This document shows, piece after piece, positions 18,480 through 26,669 of a DNA stretch of 64,000 nucleotides. The translations under genes and the position numbers were made by a program. How positions within the stretch are numbered: position 1 is the stretch's first letter; every line of letters starts with the position of its first letter. The notes beneath the pieces are model-generated. The model was not told the origin of the DNA. It was given only the letters and a program-made list of their open reading frames with translations, and made no database searches. The DNA is from Bacillus sp. BGMRC 2118 (GTDB taxonomy: Bacteria > Bacillota > Bacilli > Bacillales > SA4), in NCBI GenBank assembly GCA_008364785.1, contig VTTJ01000002.1, positions 124,001-188,000 of the forward strand. The letters are read 5' to 3'.

Positions 18480-19487
18480 ATGAGTAGTAAACGTTGGATA
18501 GCACTTGGTGTTGCTGTAGGGTTGTTCATCTTCTCAGCGATTATCGAAGTCGCGACAACAGCTGCATTTGGTGATATGCCATTTTCGAATGATTTATTTG
18601 CAATGGATGAAGCTTATGTAGAAACTGTTATGGAGCAAGGTAAAAGCTTAGATAAGAAAATAGTCGTATTAGATGTGAATGGGGCCATTATGGATACGGG
18701 TGATGTATCTTCCATTTTTGAAACAGCTGGGTACAATCATCAAGCCTTTCTAAAGATGCTTGATCAGGCAGGGGAAGACGATGCTGTAAAGGGAATCTTA
18801 CTACGTGTCAATTCACCAGGTGGCGGAGTTGTCGAAAGTGCAGAAATTCATGACCGCATAACAGAGATTAAAGAAAAATATAAGAAACCAGTGTACATAT
18901 CGATGGGCAGTATGGCAGCATCAGGTGGTTATTATATTTCCGCTCCTGCCGATAAAATCTATGCAAGTCCTGAAACATTAACAGGTTCATTAGGTGTAAT
19001 TTTTCAAAGCTTAAATTATAGTGGCTTGGCTGAGAAATATGGAGTGTCATACGATACAGTGAAAAGTGGACCGTATAAAGACATTATGAATCCTACTCGT
19101 GAAATGACAGAACCAGAGCGACAAATCTTGCAAGAGATGATCAACAACTCATATGATGGTTTTGTAAATGTTATTTCAGAAGGAAGAAACCTTTCAGAAG
19201 CGAGAGTTCGTGAAATTGCAGATGGGCGTATTTATGATGGACGACAAGCATTAGAGTTAGGATTAATTGATGCACATGGCTTTTGGGATGATGCCCTCGA
19301 AGGGTTAAAGAAGGATCACAAGTTGAAAAATGCGTCAGTTGTTCAATACGAAGCCGGAACAAACTTCGCTTCATTGTTAACAATGAGTGCACAAAAAGTA
19401 TTTTCTGATGACGTAGAACTTATCGGTTTAACGAAGCTGTTAAGTCAACCGAATGCTCCTAGACCAATGTACATGTATCAAGAATAG
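18480..19487 (+). CDS. sppA: Signal peptide peptidase SppA
   Basis: A membrane-anchored serine protease that degrades cleaved signal peptides; in B. subtilis it is also linked to lantibiotic resistance. The 335-residue protein has one N-terminal membrane helix (about residues 7-27), then the protease domain with the nucleophile Ser in MAASGGYY (S148) and the general-base Lys in KSGPYKD (K200). That is the Ser/Lys dyad of the short bacterial form, one residue off the B. subtilis numbering (S147/K199). The ribosome site is AGGAGGAAGG. It forms an operon with yteJ, whose start is ten bases after this stop. Confidence 0.94.
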   Translation: MSSKRWIALGVAVGLFIFSAIIEVATTAAFGDMPFSNDLFAMDEAYVETVMEQGKSLDKKIVVLDVNGAIMDTGDVSSIFETAGYNHQAFLKMLDQAGEDDAVKGILLRVNSPGGGVVESAEIHDRITEIKEKYKKPVYISMGSMAASGGYYISAPADKIYASPETLTGSLGVIFQSLNYSGLAEKYGVSYDTVKSGPYKDIMNPTREMTEPERQILQEMINNSYDGFVNVISEGRNLSEARVREIADGRIYDGRQALELGLIDAHGFWDDALEGLKKDHKLKNASVVQYEAGTNFASLLTMSAQKVFSDDVELIGLTKLLSQPNAPRPMYMYQE

Positions 19488-19497
19488 GGGGGAGAAC

Positions 19498-20007
19498 ATG
19501 GATACACCTATCTATACAAACGAGATTGAAGAAGAGAAGCAAGCAACAGACAAGATAAATCGTCTCGAAAAAAGGCAGTTTTATGCCGGATTCTGGATGC
19601 GGTTGTGGGCATATTTGTTAGATTTACTTGTGGTTGCAAGTATTAATCAAATCATTGTATACCCTATTTTCAAGCTGTTTGACCTTTCACTTGACCAATC
19701 TAGTATGTTTGCGCCCATTGCCATATTGACAGCGTTAATCATGTATATTTATTTCGTCCTTATGACCAAGTATTTTAAACAAACTCTCGGTAAAATGCTA
19801 TTTGGTTTGCGAGTGGTCGATTTAAACGGACATGGCTCGCTAAGCTGGTCTACGGTTATTTTTAGAGAAGTTGTCGGTAAATTTATCTCAAAAACCATTT
19901 TCTTTATTGGTTTTCTAGTTGTAGCGTTTAGTACAAAAAATCAAGGAATCCATGATATGTTTGCAGATACAAGTGTCGTGCTGGAACGATTTAGTGATAA
20001 AGAATAA
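19498..20007 (+). CDS. yteJ: RDD-family membrane protein YteJ
   Basis: A 169-residue RDD-domain protein. The N-terminal 30 residues are charged; the RDD motif is in FWMRLWAYLLDLLVV, and three hydrophobic segments follow (about residues 45-62, 78-98 and 130-150). KQTLGKMLFGLRVVD is another family hallmark. In B. subtilis YteJ is reported to act with SppA, and the same operon is present here, with ten bases between the genes. The ATG at 19498 follows GGGGGGAGA; an in-frame upstream ATG at 19453 lies within sppA and is unlikely. Confidence 0.88.
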   Translation: MDTPIYTNEIEEEKQATDKINRLEKRQFYAGFWMRLWAYLLDLLVVASINQIIVYPIFKLFDLSLDQSSMFAPIAILTALIMYIYFVLMTKYFKQTLGKMLFGLRVVDLNGHGSLSWSTVIFREVVGKFISKTIFFIGFLVVAFSTKNQGIHDMFADTSVVLERFSDKE

Positions 20008-20012
20008 GAAAG

Positions 20013-20057
20013 TAAACCTATTCCATATATTTTCAGGAATAGGTTTATTTTTTTTGT
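20013..20057 (+). terminator. Intrinsic terminator after sppA-yteJ
   Basis: TAAACCTATTCC pairs perfectly with GGAATAGGTTTA across an 11-base loop, followed by TTTTTTTTT. Confidence 0.9.
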
Positions 20058-20091
20058 AGTAGGTGATACTGAGTATCGAGCGAGGTGCATC

Positions 20092-20766
20092 TTGGTGATT
20101 TGGCTATATATTGTAGGAGGACTTTTACTATTTATTTTTTTATTATTCATCTCCAAATTACATATTAAAATTTCTTATTCACATAAAAAGGATGACGATC
20201 AGCTATCCATAAAGTTTCGGCTATGGTTTATTCGATATACCCTAAACATTCCTTTAATTAGAATAGACCAAGAGACAAATAGTATTGTAGTCGCTAAGAA
20301 AAAGGAAAACGAGGAACCTAAATCTAAGCAATTTACTTCTCACGAGATTTTAAACAGTTTCAAAGATACAAAGGAAATTTTACAACATGTTGTATCCCTA
20401 CATAAGATTGTCCGCAATTTTCTGCGTAAAGTAAGTGTACATAAACTCGAATGGCATACGAACTTTGGGATAGGAGATGCTGCGTTGACAGGAGTTCTGG
20501 TCGGAGCAGGCTGGGCTCTAAAAGGAAGTATTGTTGGAATCATTAGTCAATACATGAGACTTAAGGTAATGCCTGAAATGAGCATTACACCTTTATTTCT
20601 GCAAGTCTACTCGCAAACTCAATTAACGTGTATCATTTCATTTCGAATCGGGAATGCTATTCTAGCAGGAATTAGAATCGTTAAATTTTGGAAAGGTGGA
20701 AAACCAGCACTTCATAATGGCCCATCTATTCTAAAAGCGAAAAATACTGAGAAATCATTGTCGTAG
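20092..20766 (+). CDS. ytfI: DUF2953 protein YtfI
   Basis: A 224-residue protein with an N-terminal membrane helix (about residues 2-20) followed by a soluble domain and a weak amphipathic region near VGAGWALKG. It resembles YtfI of Bacillus (DUF2953), the partner upstream of ytfJ. In B. subtilis the ytfI-ytfJ pair is transcribed in the forespore. The start is TTG at 20092 or GTG at 20095, with a GCGAGGTG site upstream; the choice changes only one residue. The stop is 12 bases before gerW. Biochemical function is unknown. Confidence 0.8.
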   Translation: MVIWLYIVGGLLLFIFLLFISKLHIKISYSHKKDDDQLSIKFRLWFIRYTLNIPLIRIDQETNSIVVAKKKENEEPKSKQFTSHEILNSFKDTKEILQHVVSLHKIVRNFLRKVSVHKLEWHTNFGIGDAALTGVLVGAGWALKGSIVGIISQYMRLKVMPEMSITPLFLQVYSQTQLTCIISFRIGNAILAGIRIVKFWKGGKPALHNGPSILKAKNTEKSLS

Positions 20767-20778
20767 GAGGAGTTAATT

Positions 20779-21246
20779 ATGTCTGATCATCCAATTCAAG
20801 GATTAATGCAAACTGCTATGGAAAGCCTAAAGCAGATGATTGATGTAAACACTATTATTGGTGATCCAGTGGAAACACCAGATGGAAGTGTCATCTTAAC
20901 TGTATCAAAAGTAGGTTTCGGTTTTGCAGCAGGTGGCAGTGAGTTTTCTGTTGAAGGTGGAGGAAAAGGAGAAGAGAAGCCAAAGCTTCCTTTCGGTGGA
21001 GGTAGTGGTGGAGGAGTTTCAATCACACCTATTGCCTTCTTAATTGTAAATGCTTCAGGAGTAAAAATGCTTCATTTAGATGAAAGCACACACCTATATG
21101 AAAAGATTTTAGAAGTTGCACCACAGGCTGTGGAAAAGATTCAACAAATGTTTAAAAAGAACAGCCAAGACAGTGGGAATAGCAATCAAAAAAATGATAG
21201 CCAAAATAAGGATCAAAAAGACCAAAAGCAAAACATTGACTTTTAA
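20779..21246 (+). CDS. gerW: GerW-family sporulation protein YtfJ
   Basis: A 155-residue GerW-family protein. The conserved N-terminal part contains IIGDPVETPDGSVILTVSKVGFGFAAGG, followed by a glycine-rich loop (GGGSGGGVSITPIAFLIV), and a low-complexity Gln/Asp/Lys-rich C-terminus from about residue 125. In B. subtilis GerW is forespore-made and needed for normal germination. The ribosome site is GGAGGAG and the gene is the second in the ytfI-ytfJ operon. The repetitive hydrophilic tail is not conserved in the family and may vary in length. Confidence 0.9.
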   Translation: MSDHPIQGLMQTAMESLKQMIDVNTIIGDPVETPDGSVILTVSKVGFGFAAGGSEFSVEGGGKGEEKPKLPFGGGSGGGVSITPIAFLIVNASGVKMLHLDESTHLYEKILEVAPQAVEKIQQMFKKNSQDSGNSNQKNDSQNKDQKDQKQNIDF

Positions 21247-21280
21247 ATAAGTTAACCTATGAGGTTAACTTATTTTATGT
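21247..21280 (+). terminator. Intrinsic terminator after gerW
   Basis: AATAAGTTAACC and GGTTAACTTATT form a perfect 12-base-pair stem with a TATGA loop, followed by TTAT. Confidence 0.85.
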
Positions 21281-21312
21281 TTGGTGATGCTTTATCGCAA
21301 AGGACAGGTAGT

Positions 21313-21484
21313 TCGCTAAATAAGGATTTGTTCGATGATACCAACAGAATATTGATGATAGCTTGTTAAGGTTCGCTAATAAAACTTTATAAATCGCTAA
21401 TAATTGCTTGAATTTCGCTAATATATTTCCGAATATCGATCAAGAGTGGAAAGTTTCGCCAGAAAAGTAATGTATTCGCCGTAA
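21313..21484. repeat. Phased array of TCGCTAAT-like motifs, period 20.4 bp (array 1)
   Basis: Nine related octamers begin at 21313, 21332, 21352, 21373, 21394, 21415, 21436, 21456 and 21476. Those at 21373, 21394 and 21415 are exactly TCGCTAAT; the others vary (TCGCTAAA, TCGATGAT, TCGCCAGA, TCGCCGTA). The average spacing is 20.4 bp, which is two turns of B-DNA, while the bases between motifs are not conserved. It fills the gerW-tpx gap, where no gene is supported. Confidence 0.75.
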
Positions 21485-21642
21485 GAACACCACATACACA
21501 TATAGATGTTATAAGCATAACAAAGAAAATAGGGATATAGTTTGTTTTAGACTTAACTAGTAAAGGGAAACTCAAATACGGTTAAATCATTAGGATATCT
21601 ATCTAGAACAAATTTTCCTGCGAGAGTAAAGTGATTCATATA

Positions 21643-21671
21643 TTTGCAATTCCTTGCTTTTGTGGGTAGAA
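21643..21671 (+). promoter_or_regulatory. Sigma-A promoter of tpx
   Basis: TTGCAA (21643-21648) and TAGAAT (21666-21671) are separated by 17 bases, about 50 bases before the tpx start codon. Confidence 0.6.
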
Positions 21672-21720
21672 TTGGTATGAATCTAAACAAATACTAGCAA
21701 ATATTAGGGAGGAATTGTTC

Positions 21721-22221
21721 ATGGCATCTGTTACATTTAAGGGTAATCCAGTTACGTTAGTAGGAAATGAAGTTCGTGTTGGAGATACTGCACCAGATTT
21801 CACAGTATTAGCAAATGATTTATCACCAGTTACACTGGCAGATACAAAGGGATCTGTTCGATTAATTAGTGTTGTTCCCTCAGTTGATACAGGAGTCTGT
21901 GATGCTCAAACACGTAGATTTAACGAAGAATTAGCAAGTATCAATAATGTGAAAGTTCAAACTATCAGTGTGGACCTTCCGTTTGCTCAAAAACGCTGGT
22001 GTGGAGCTAGTGGTTTGGACAATGTAGTAACACTATCAGATCATCGTGATCTTTCCTTTGGGGAAGCATATGGTGTACATATGAAGGAACTACGATTATT
22101 AGCAAGAGCAGTATTTGTTGTTGATAGCAATGACAAAGTGACATATGTAGAGTATGTAAGTGAAGGAACAAATCACCCTAATTATGAAGCAGCAATTGAG
22201 GCAGTAAAAGCTGCAAAATAA
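21721..22221 (+). CDS. tpx: Thiol peroxidase Tpx
   Basis: An atypical 2-Cys peroxiredoxin that reduces peroxides with thioredoxin as reductant. The 166-residue product has the peroxidatic cysteine in [11 protein letters not shown] (C60) and the resolving cysteine in RWCGASG (C94), the Tpx spacing. [10 protein letters not shown] begins the fold. ATG at 21721 follows GGAGGAATTGTTC; the in-frame TTG at 21715 lies too near that ribosome site. It sits between gerW and ytxK as in B. subtilis and has its own promoter and terminator. Confidence 0.96.
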   Translation: MASVTFKGNPVTLVGNEVRVGDTAPDFTVLANDLSPVTLADTKGSVRLISVVPSVDTGVCDAQTRRFNEELASINNVKVQTISVDLPFAQKRWCGASGLDNVVTLSDHRDLSFGEAYGVHMKELRLLARAVFVVDSNDKVTYVEYVSEGTNHPNYEAAIEAVKAAK

Positions 22222-22259
22222 AAGTGATAGAAAGCTATACAATTAGTATTTACGGTTTG

Positions 22260-22285
22260 CGCCTCGGCTCTCGAGGCGTTTTTTA
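22260..22285 (+). terminator. Intrinsic terminator after tpx
   Basis: CGCCTCG, the loop GCTCT and CGAGGCG form a seven-base-pair stem followed by TTTTTT. Confidence 0.9.
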
Positions 22286-22317
22286 CATAGCGTATAGAGT
22301 TTGGATTTTAAAAAAAG

Positions 22318-22366
22318 TTCCATTACTTATGTAATGGAAACATGAAAATGTACTTGTACATATAAT
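22318..22366 (+). promoter_or_regulatory. Tandem palindromes around a -10 box upstream of ytxK
   Basis: TTCCATTAC (22318-22326) pairs with GTAATGGAA (22331-22339) around TTAT. ATGTAC-TT-GTACAT (22348-22361) is a second perfect palindrome that runs into a TATAAT box (22361-22366). There is no clear -35 hexamer, suggesting an activator or regulated promoter. The regulator is unknown. Confidence 0.45.
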
Positions 22367-22388
22367 GTTTTTTCGGGGAGGAAGAACA

Positions 22389-23387
22389 ATGGGTATAACA
22401 AAGGTAGAGCAGTTATTTACAGTCATTAATCAATCAGCGACATTACTACAGGAAGAACTTCAAATATCGTATCTTGAAGCTGTAGGATTCACTGGAGATA
22501 ACTTGTTCGAAGGTCAAATTATGCAGGAAGACGTATTACATAATGAGGTTCTTTCTAGACGAATTGAGAATGAGTATAATTCCATAAACATGAAGGAACT
22601 CTCGAAGGAAGAAATTCGTAAAGGGTTTCAACTTGCTGTCCTAAAAGGAATGAAAGAAGCCACACAAGCCCATCATCATATGACACCAGATGCTGTTGCT
22701 TTGTTTATTGGCTATTTAGTGGACAAACTATCTACTAAAAAGAACAATCTAACTATATTAGACCCTGCTGTCGGAACAGGGAATCTATTAACAGCCGTAA
22801 TGAATCACATGCCGAACAAAGAGGTACAAGCTTTTGGGGTTGAAATTGATGATCTATTAGTGAAGCTTGCATTCATACAAGCTAACTTACAAGAACATCA
22901 CATTGAGTTGTTTAAAAAAGATGCTCTTCAAGACTTGTTTATCGATCCTGTTGACCTAGTTGTATGTGATTTACCTGTAGGGTACTATCCAAACGATATC
23001 GGAGCTAAGAAATTTGATTTACATCATGAAGAGGGACATTCATTCGCCCACTATTTATTTATTGAGCAAAGTGTTTATTACACAAAGCCAGGAGGAAAAC
23101 TAATTTTCCTTATTCCTAATTCATTATTTGAAGGGGAACAGGCAGCTAAGTTACATGAATTTATTAAAAAGCATGCTGCGATATTAGGTATGCTTCAATT
23201 GCCTTTAACAATGTTTCAAAAAGAGCAGCATGCAAAAAGTATCCTAATTTTACAAAAGCAGGGTCCAGAGGTTAAGTTGCCAAATCAAGCACTATTAGCA
23301 GAACTTCCGTCATTTTCAAATATGAAGGCAATGGAAGGCATGGTCCAGAGAATTGATCAATGGTTTGCAACTGAAAATTTAAGTTAA
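22389..23387 (+). CDS. ytxK: Class I SAM-dependent methyltransferase YtxK
   Basis: A 332-residue protein related to N6-adenine DNA methyltransferases. After a helical N-terminal domain, AHHHMTPDAVALFIGYLV and LDPAVGTGNLLTAVM (SAM-binding motif I, about 125-139) are followed by DLVVCDLPVGYYP, where a standard N6-MTase would have (D/N)PPY; here it is DLPVGYYP. Whether it still methylates DNA is therefore uncertain. ATG at 22389 follows GGGGAGG at eight bases. The gene lies just upstream of ackA, the usual Bacillus order. No partner restriction gene is nearby, so it is probably not a restriction system. Confidence 0.85.
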   Translation: MGITKVEQLFTVINQSATLLQEELQISYLEAVGFTGDNLFEGQIMQEDVLHNEVLSRRIENEYNSINMKELSKEEIRKGFQLAVLKGMKEATQAHHHMTPDAVALFIGYLVDKLSTKKNNLTILDPAVGTGNLLTAVMNHMPNKEVQAFGVEIDDLLVKLAFIQANLQEHHIELFKKDALQDLFIDPVDLVVCDLPVGYYPNDIGAKKFDLHHEEGHSFAHYLFIEQSVYYTKPGGKLIFLIPNSLFEGEQAAKLHEFIKKHAAILGMLQLPLTMFQKEQHAKSILILQKQGPEVKLPNQALLAELPSFSNMKAMEGMVQRIDQWFATENLS

Positions 23388-23436
23388 CGTGTGGAGTAAA
23401 CAATAACTTAACAAAAATCCCATATCAATAAATTGA

Positions 23437-23465
23437 AAGGAGCTAAGTATGCTCCTTTTTCTTTT
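23437..23465 (+). terminator. Intrinsic terminator after ytxK
   Basis: AAAGGAGC and GCTCCTTTTT pair across a seven-base loop with a T-rich tail. It overlaps an apparent short open frame starting at 23433, which I reject for that reason. Confidence 0.8.
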
Positions 23466-23630
23466 TGCACATATGAGCATAGGAAATCTCGAATTCACAG
23501 CCTTAATTTGTTTCTTAAGCCTTTTCTAAAACGTTTTTATCCCCTAGCCAGTTCCTTAAAAACAGAGGTCAAGCGTACAAAATTGAATTTAAAAAACAGA
23601 GATACTGTTCTGAAAATAATTACTTTATCT

Positions 23631-23644
23631 AGTAAGCGTTGTCA
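23631..23644 (+). promoter_or_regulatory. Candidate CcpA cre site upstream of ackA
   Basis: AGTAAGCGTTGTCA matches the cre pattern TGWAARCGYTWWCW at 12 of 14 positions, including the AAGCGTT centre. It lies 14 bases upstream of a likely -35 element. CcpA is known to activate ackA in B. subtilis from a cre located upstream of the promoter, so the location fits activation. Confidence 0.6.
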
Positions 23645-23657
23645 AAAATAATAAACA

Positions 23658-23686
23658 TTGAAAACTTACCTATTCGGTGTTTAAAT
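23658..23686 (+). promoter_or_regulatory. Sigma-A-like promoter of ackA
   Basis: TTGAAA (23658-23663) and TTAAAT (23681-23686) are separated by 17 bases. The -10 box is poor, consistent with dependence on an activator. Confidence 0.5.
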
Positions 23687-23762
23687 GATGGTGTTAATGA
23701 AAAACCTAAGACAAATACATAATCATGTAAAGAAAGATAAACTAAGGAGTTGTCATACATTT

Positions 23763-24953
23763 ATGTCTAAAATTATAGCAATCAATGCTGGAAGCTCTTC
23801 GTTAAAATTTCAATTATTTGAAATGCCTAGTGAAGACGTCGTCACAAAGGGGTTAGTGGAACGAATAGGGTTGCCGGATAGTGTTTTTACAATTACGGTT
23901 AATGATGAGAAGATAAAGGAAGTATCAGATATTCCAAATCATGCTGTCGCTGTAAAGTTATTATTAGAGAAACTAACAAGTCTCTCAATTATCAATAGTC
24001 TAGATGAAATAAATGGAATTGGTCATCGTGTTGTGCATGGAGGAGAAGAATTTAGTGACAGTGTACAAATTGATGATGAAGTGTTACATAAAATTGATCA
24101 GTTATCAGAGCTTGCACCTTTACATAACCCAGCGAATGTAACAGGAATTAAAGCATTTCGTGAAGTATTACCGAATGTTCCTGCGGTGGCGGTCTTTGAT
24201 ACAGCATTTCATCAGACAATGCCGGAAAAGTCATTTTTATACAGTTTACCTTATGAATATTATGAAAAATACGGAATCCGTAAGTATGGGTTCCATGGTA
24301 CATCACATAAATATGTTTCCCAAAGAGCAGCAGATCTTTTAGGCAGACCGATTGATCAATTACGATTAATCTCATGTCACTTAGGAAATGGAGCCAGTAT
24401 TGCAGCAATTGAAGCAGGAAAATCAATTGATACATCAATGGGCTTTACACCTCTTGCAGGAGTTGCGATGGGTACGAGATCAGGTAATATTGATCCGGCA
24501 CTCATTCCATTTATTATGGAAAAGACAGGGAAAACAGCCGATGAAGTATTAACGATATTAAACAATAAAAGTGGAATATTAGGAGTATCTGGTTTTTCTA
24601 GTGATCTTCGAGATATCGAACAACAAGCAGCACAAGGAAATGAGAGAGCGGAGTTAGCATTAGAGGTTTTTGCTAGTCGAATTCATAAATATATTGGTTC
24701 ATATGCAGCCAGAATGTCTGGCGTAGACGCAATCATCTTCACTGCGGGTATTGGTGAAAATAGTGATGTCATTCGTGCAAGAGTACTAAGAGGATTAGAA
24801 TTCATGGGTGTGTATTGGGACCCTACATTAAATCAAGTACGCGGAGAAGAAGCATTTATTAACTATCCACATTCCCCTGTTAAAGTTTTGATTATACCAA
24901 CAAATGAAGAGGTTATGATAGCAAGAGATGTAACCCGATTAGCCAGAGTTTAA
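23763..24953 (+). CDS. ackA: Acetate kinase AckA
   Basis: Interconverts acetyl phosphate plus ADP and acetate plus ATP, the last step of overflow metabolism. The 396-residue protein starts [18 protein letters not shown] and has [29 protein letters not shown] and FTAGIGENS, all acetokinase signatures. ATG at 23763 is chosen for the conserved start; the AAGGAG site lies about 13 bases upstream, slightly far. An in-frame ATG at 23685 would add 26 residues not typical of the family. It has a cre-like site and promoter upstream and its own terminator. Confidence 0.97.
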   Translation: MSKIIAINAGSSSLKFQLFEMPSEDVVTKGLVERIGLPDSVFTITVNDEKIKEVSDIPNHAVAVKLLLEKLTSLSIINSLDEINGIGHRVVHGGEEFSDSVQIDDEVLHKIDQLSELAPLHNPANVTGIKAFREVLPNVPAVAVFDTAFHQTMPEKSFLYSLPYEYYEKYGIRKYGFHGTSHKYVSQRAADLLGRPIDQLRLISCHLGNGASIAAIEAGKSIDTSMGFTPLAGVAMGTRSGNIDPALIPFIMEKTGKTADEVLTILNNKSGILGVSGFSSDLRDIEQQAAQGNERAELALEVFASRIHKYIGSYAARMSGVDAIIFTAGIGENSDVIRARVLRGLEFMGVYWDPTLNQVRGEEAFINYPHSPVKVLIIPTNEEVMIARDVTRLARV

Positions 24954-24957
24954 AGCA

Positions 24958-24986
24958 CGAGGCCCTTGAATAAGGGTCTTTTCTAT
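24958..24986 (+). terminator. Intrinsic terminator after ackA
   Basis: GGCCCTT, GAAT and AAGGGTC form a stem followed by TTTTCTATTT. Confidence 0.75.
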
Positions 24987-24990
24987 TTCC

Positions 24991-25162
24991 TAGGCTCTTT
25001 TCTCGTAAACATTGTTGCAAGTAATTATATAAGGTCATCTATAATCGCTCAGGTCAGGGTAATTATTCATTACATTGACGAAAAGATGCCCCGAAACCTT
25101 GAAATTAACGTAGTATTCGTCTTATTCGTAAAACAATAATCTTTGCGAAAACAGCCTTTTCC
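24991..25162. repeat. Diverged copy of the 190-bp MITE-like family
   Basis: The left end TAGGCTCTTTTCTCGTAAAC with ATTGTTGC and the right end AACAATAATCTTTGCG with AAAACAGCC match the ends of the intact copies in the same orientation. The middle has drifted beyond recognition. Immediately after it is a hairpin (AAACAGCC/AGCTGTTT region, 25153-25183). The remaining gap before the EcsC gene holds nothing else that I can support. Confidence 0.5.
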
Positions 25163-25316
25163 TAAGAGAAAGCTGTTTTTTGAGAGCACCGAGATCACCC
25201 TAGTTAACATCTTCTAGGTTATTTTTTCTCAGGCATCAGGGATTTCGATTAATACGGGTAAGTTTTGGGTATTAAAGCCATATGATATACTAATCAATGG
25301 TGAAGGAGGGGGTCTT

Positions 25317-26162
25317 TTGCTTACCAAACGAGAACACCAACTTGTGGAAAGGATTCGCGTATGGGAAAACAAGCTCTACCTTCAGGAAAGAGGTACGAAA
25401 CATTCCTATGAGAAGTGGGTAGACTCTACTTTTGATAAGCTTCCAGATCGTCAGCAAAAGCTTTTTTTTAGCACACTAGATAATCTATTGTTTCATCTTC
25501 ATGCAATTATTCAAAGTTCCAGTGTACAAAAAGAGGCAACAGACAGAATCGTAAAATCAGCACAAGCCAATTATCCCTATATTCAGGAAGTGCAAGATTT
25601 GAGAGCTCTTCCAGTTGAGAGCTTAATGTATTATGCAGAACAAGAGATTGCCAAGCACCGATTATATTCCTTCGCACAGGGAGGATTAGCAGGTTCAGGT
25701 GGGATTTTCTTTATGGCAGCTGATATCCCTATGGTGATTGCAATTAACTTGAGAATTGTGCAATTACTTTCACTCATATACGGATATGAAGTAAATACTC
25801 CTTATGAAATGATGACATCATTTAAAGTGTTTCATATCGCAACATTACCAAAGCACTTGCAAGGAAGGGAATGGCGAAGTTTAATTGAAGAAATGAAAGA
25901 AAATAATGACACGTATTTTTGGAATGATGATCATGAAGTAATTACAGATAAAACTTGGTTAGGTCTTCCCCTGAAACAAGTTGCGAAAGGCTTGTTTATA
26001 CTATTAGTAAAAAGAAAATTAATACAAGGTATTCCGTTAGTTGGGATCGGCATAGGAGCGGGAGTCAACTATACATTAACAAAACAAGTAACCGAGTTTG
26101 CCCATTACTTTTATCTACTGCGTTACTTAACAGAAAAGGATGACATGTATGAGCGTATTTGA
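25317..26162 (+). CDS. EcsC-family protein
   Basis: A 281-residue protein with the EcsC domain. The segment QGGLAGSGGIFFMAADIPMVIAINLRIVQLLSLIYGYEVNTPYE (near residues 118-165) is the glycine-rich hydrophobic hallmark, and a second hydrophobic stretch lies near 245-262 (GIPLVGIGIGAGVNYT). EcsC was named from the B. subtilis ecs ABC-transporter operon, but its biochemical function is unknown and this copy is not beside ecsAB. The TTG start follows GGAGGGGG. Its last 14 bases overlap the start of moaB, so the two genes are coupled. Confidence 0.8.
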   Translation: MLTKREHQLVERIRVWENKLYLQERGTKHSYEKWVDSTFDKLPDRQQKLFFSTLDNLLFHLHAIIQSSSVQKEATDRIVKSAQANYPYIQEVQDLRALPVESLMYYAEQEIAKHRLYSFAQGGLAGSGGIFFMAADIPMVIAINLRIVQLLSLIYGYEVNTPYEMMTSFKVFHIATLPKHLQGREWRSLIEEMKENNDTYFWNDDHEVITDKTWLGLPLKQVAKGLFILLVKRKLIQGIPLVGIGIGAGVNYTLTKQVTEFAHYFYLLRYLTEKDDMYERI

Positions 26163-26655
26163 ACATAAAAAAGAAGCACCTGCTACAGTCAGGTGTAAAA
26201 TTATTACTGTAAGTGATACTAGGACAATTGAAACAGATAAAAGTGGAAGCTTAATAAACGAACTACTAGTGGAAGCCGGCCATCACATCATAAAACATGT
26301 GATTGTAAAAGATGAGGCTAGTGAAATCCGTGACGAGGTTATTAGTGGAAGTCTGGATGACGAAGTAGAAGTAATCTTGTTAAATGGTGGAACCGGTATT
26401 TCTCCAAGAGATGTAACAATTGAAACGATTGTCCCATTATTTGAAAAAGAGATTGTAGGATTTGGTGAAATTTTTCGATACCTAAGCTATACAGAAGATA
26501 TTGGCACTGCTGCAATGATGTCGCGTGCAGCTGCAGGTACACGAAACCGTACAGGGATTTTTGCAATGCCGGGCTCAACGGGTGCTGTCAGGCTCGCGAT
26601 GAAAAAGTTAATTTTACCAGAGTTACAACATGTAGCTCGAGAGTTAAAGAAGTAG
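26149..26655 (+). CDS. moaB: Molybdenum cofactor biosynthesis protein MoaB
   Basis: A 168-residue MogA/MoaB-like protein; the family adenylates molybdopterin before metal insertion. Motifs seen are VSDTRT, DKSGSLI, LNGGTGISPRD (the MPT-binding loop) and FAMPGSTGAVRLA. ATG at 26149 is preferred because AAAAGGA lies eight bases before it; the in-frame ATG at 26140 overlaps the ribosome site. It overlaps the preceding EcsC gene by 14 bases. Other moa genes are not in the window. In B. subtilis moaB is likewise a lone gene in this chromosomal arc. Confidence 0.9.
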   Translation: MSVFEHKKEAPATVRCKIITVSDTRTIETDKSGSLINELLVEAGHHIIKHVIVKDEASEIRDEVISGSLDDEVEVILLNGGTGISPRDVTIETIVPLFEKEIVGFGEIFRYLSYTEDIGTAAMMSRAAAGTRNRTGIFAMPGSTGAVRLAMKKLILPELQHVARELKK

Positions 26656-26669
26656 CTCTAAAGAAAAGA

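Noticed and set aside
22389..23387. Type I restriction-modification system
   Set aside because: YtxK resembles HsdM-type methyltransferases, but there is no specificity or restriction subunit nearby, the catalytic NPPY-like motif is altered, and the gene is a standard core gene at this place.
23433..23651. Plus-strand 72-codon frame between ytxK and ackA
   Set aside because: Its first codons form the ytxK terminator and it runs through the ackA cre site; no proper ribosome site, and composition is not protein-like.
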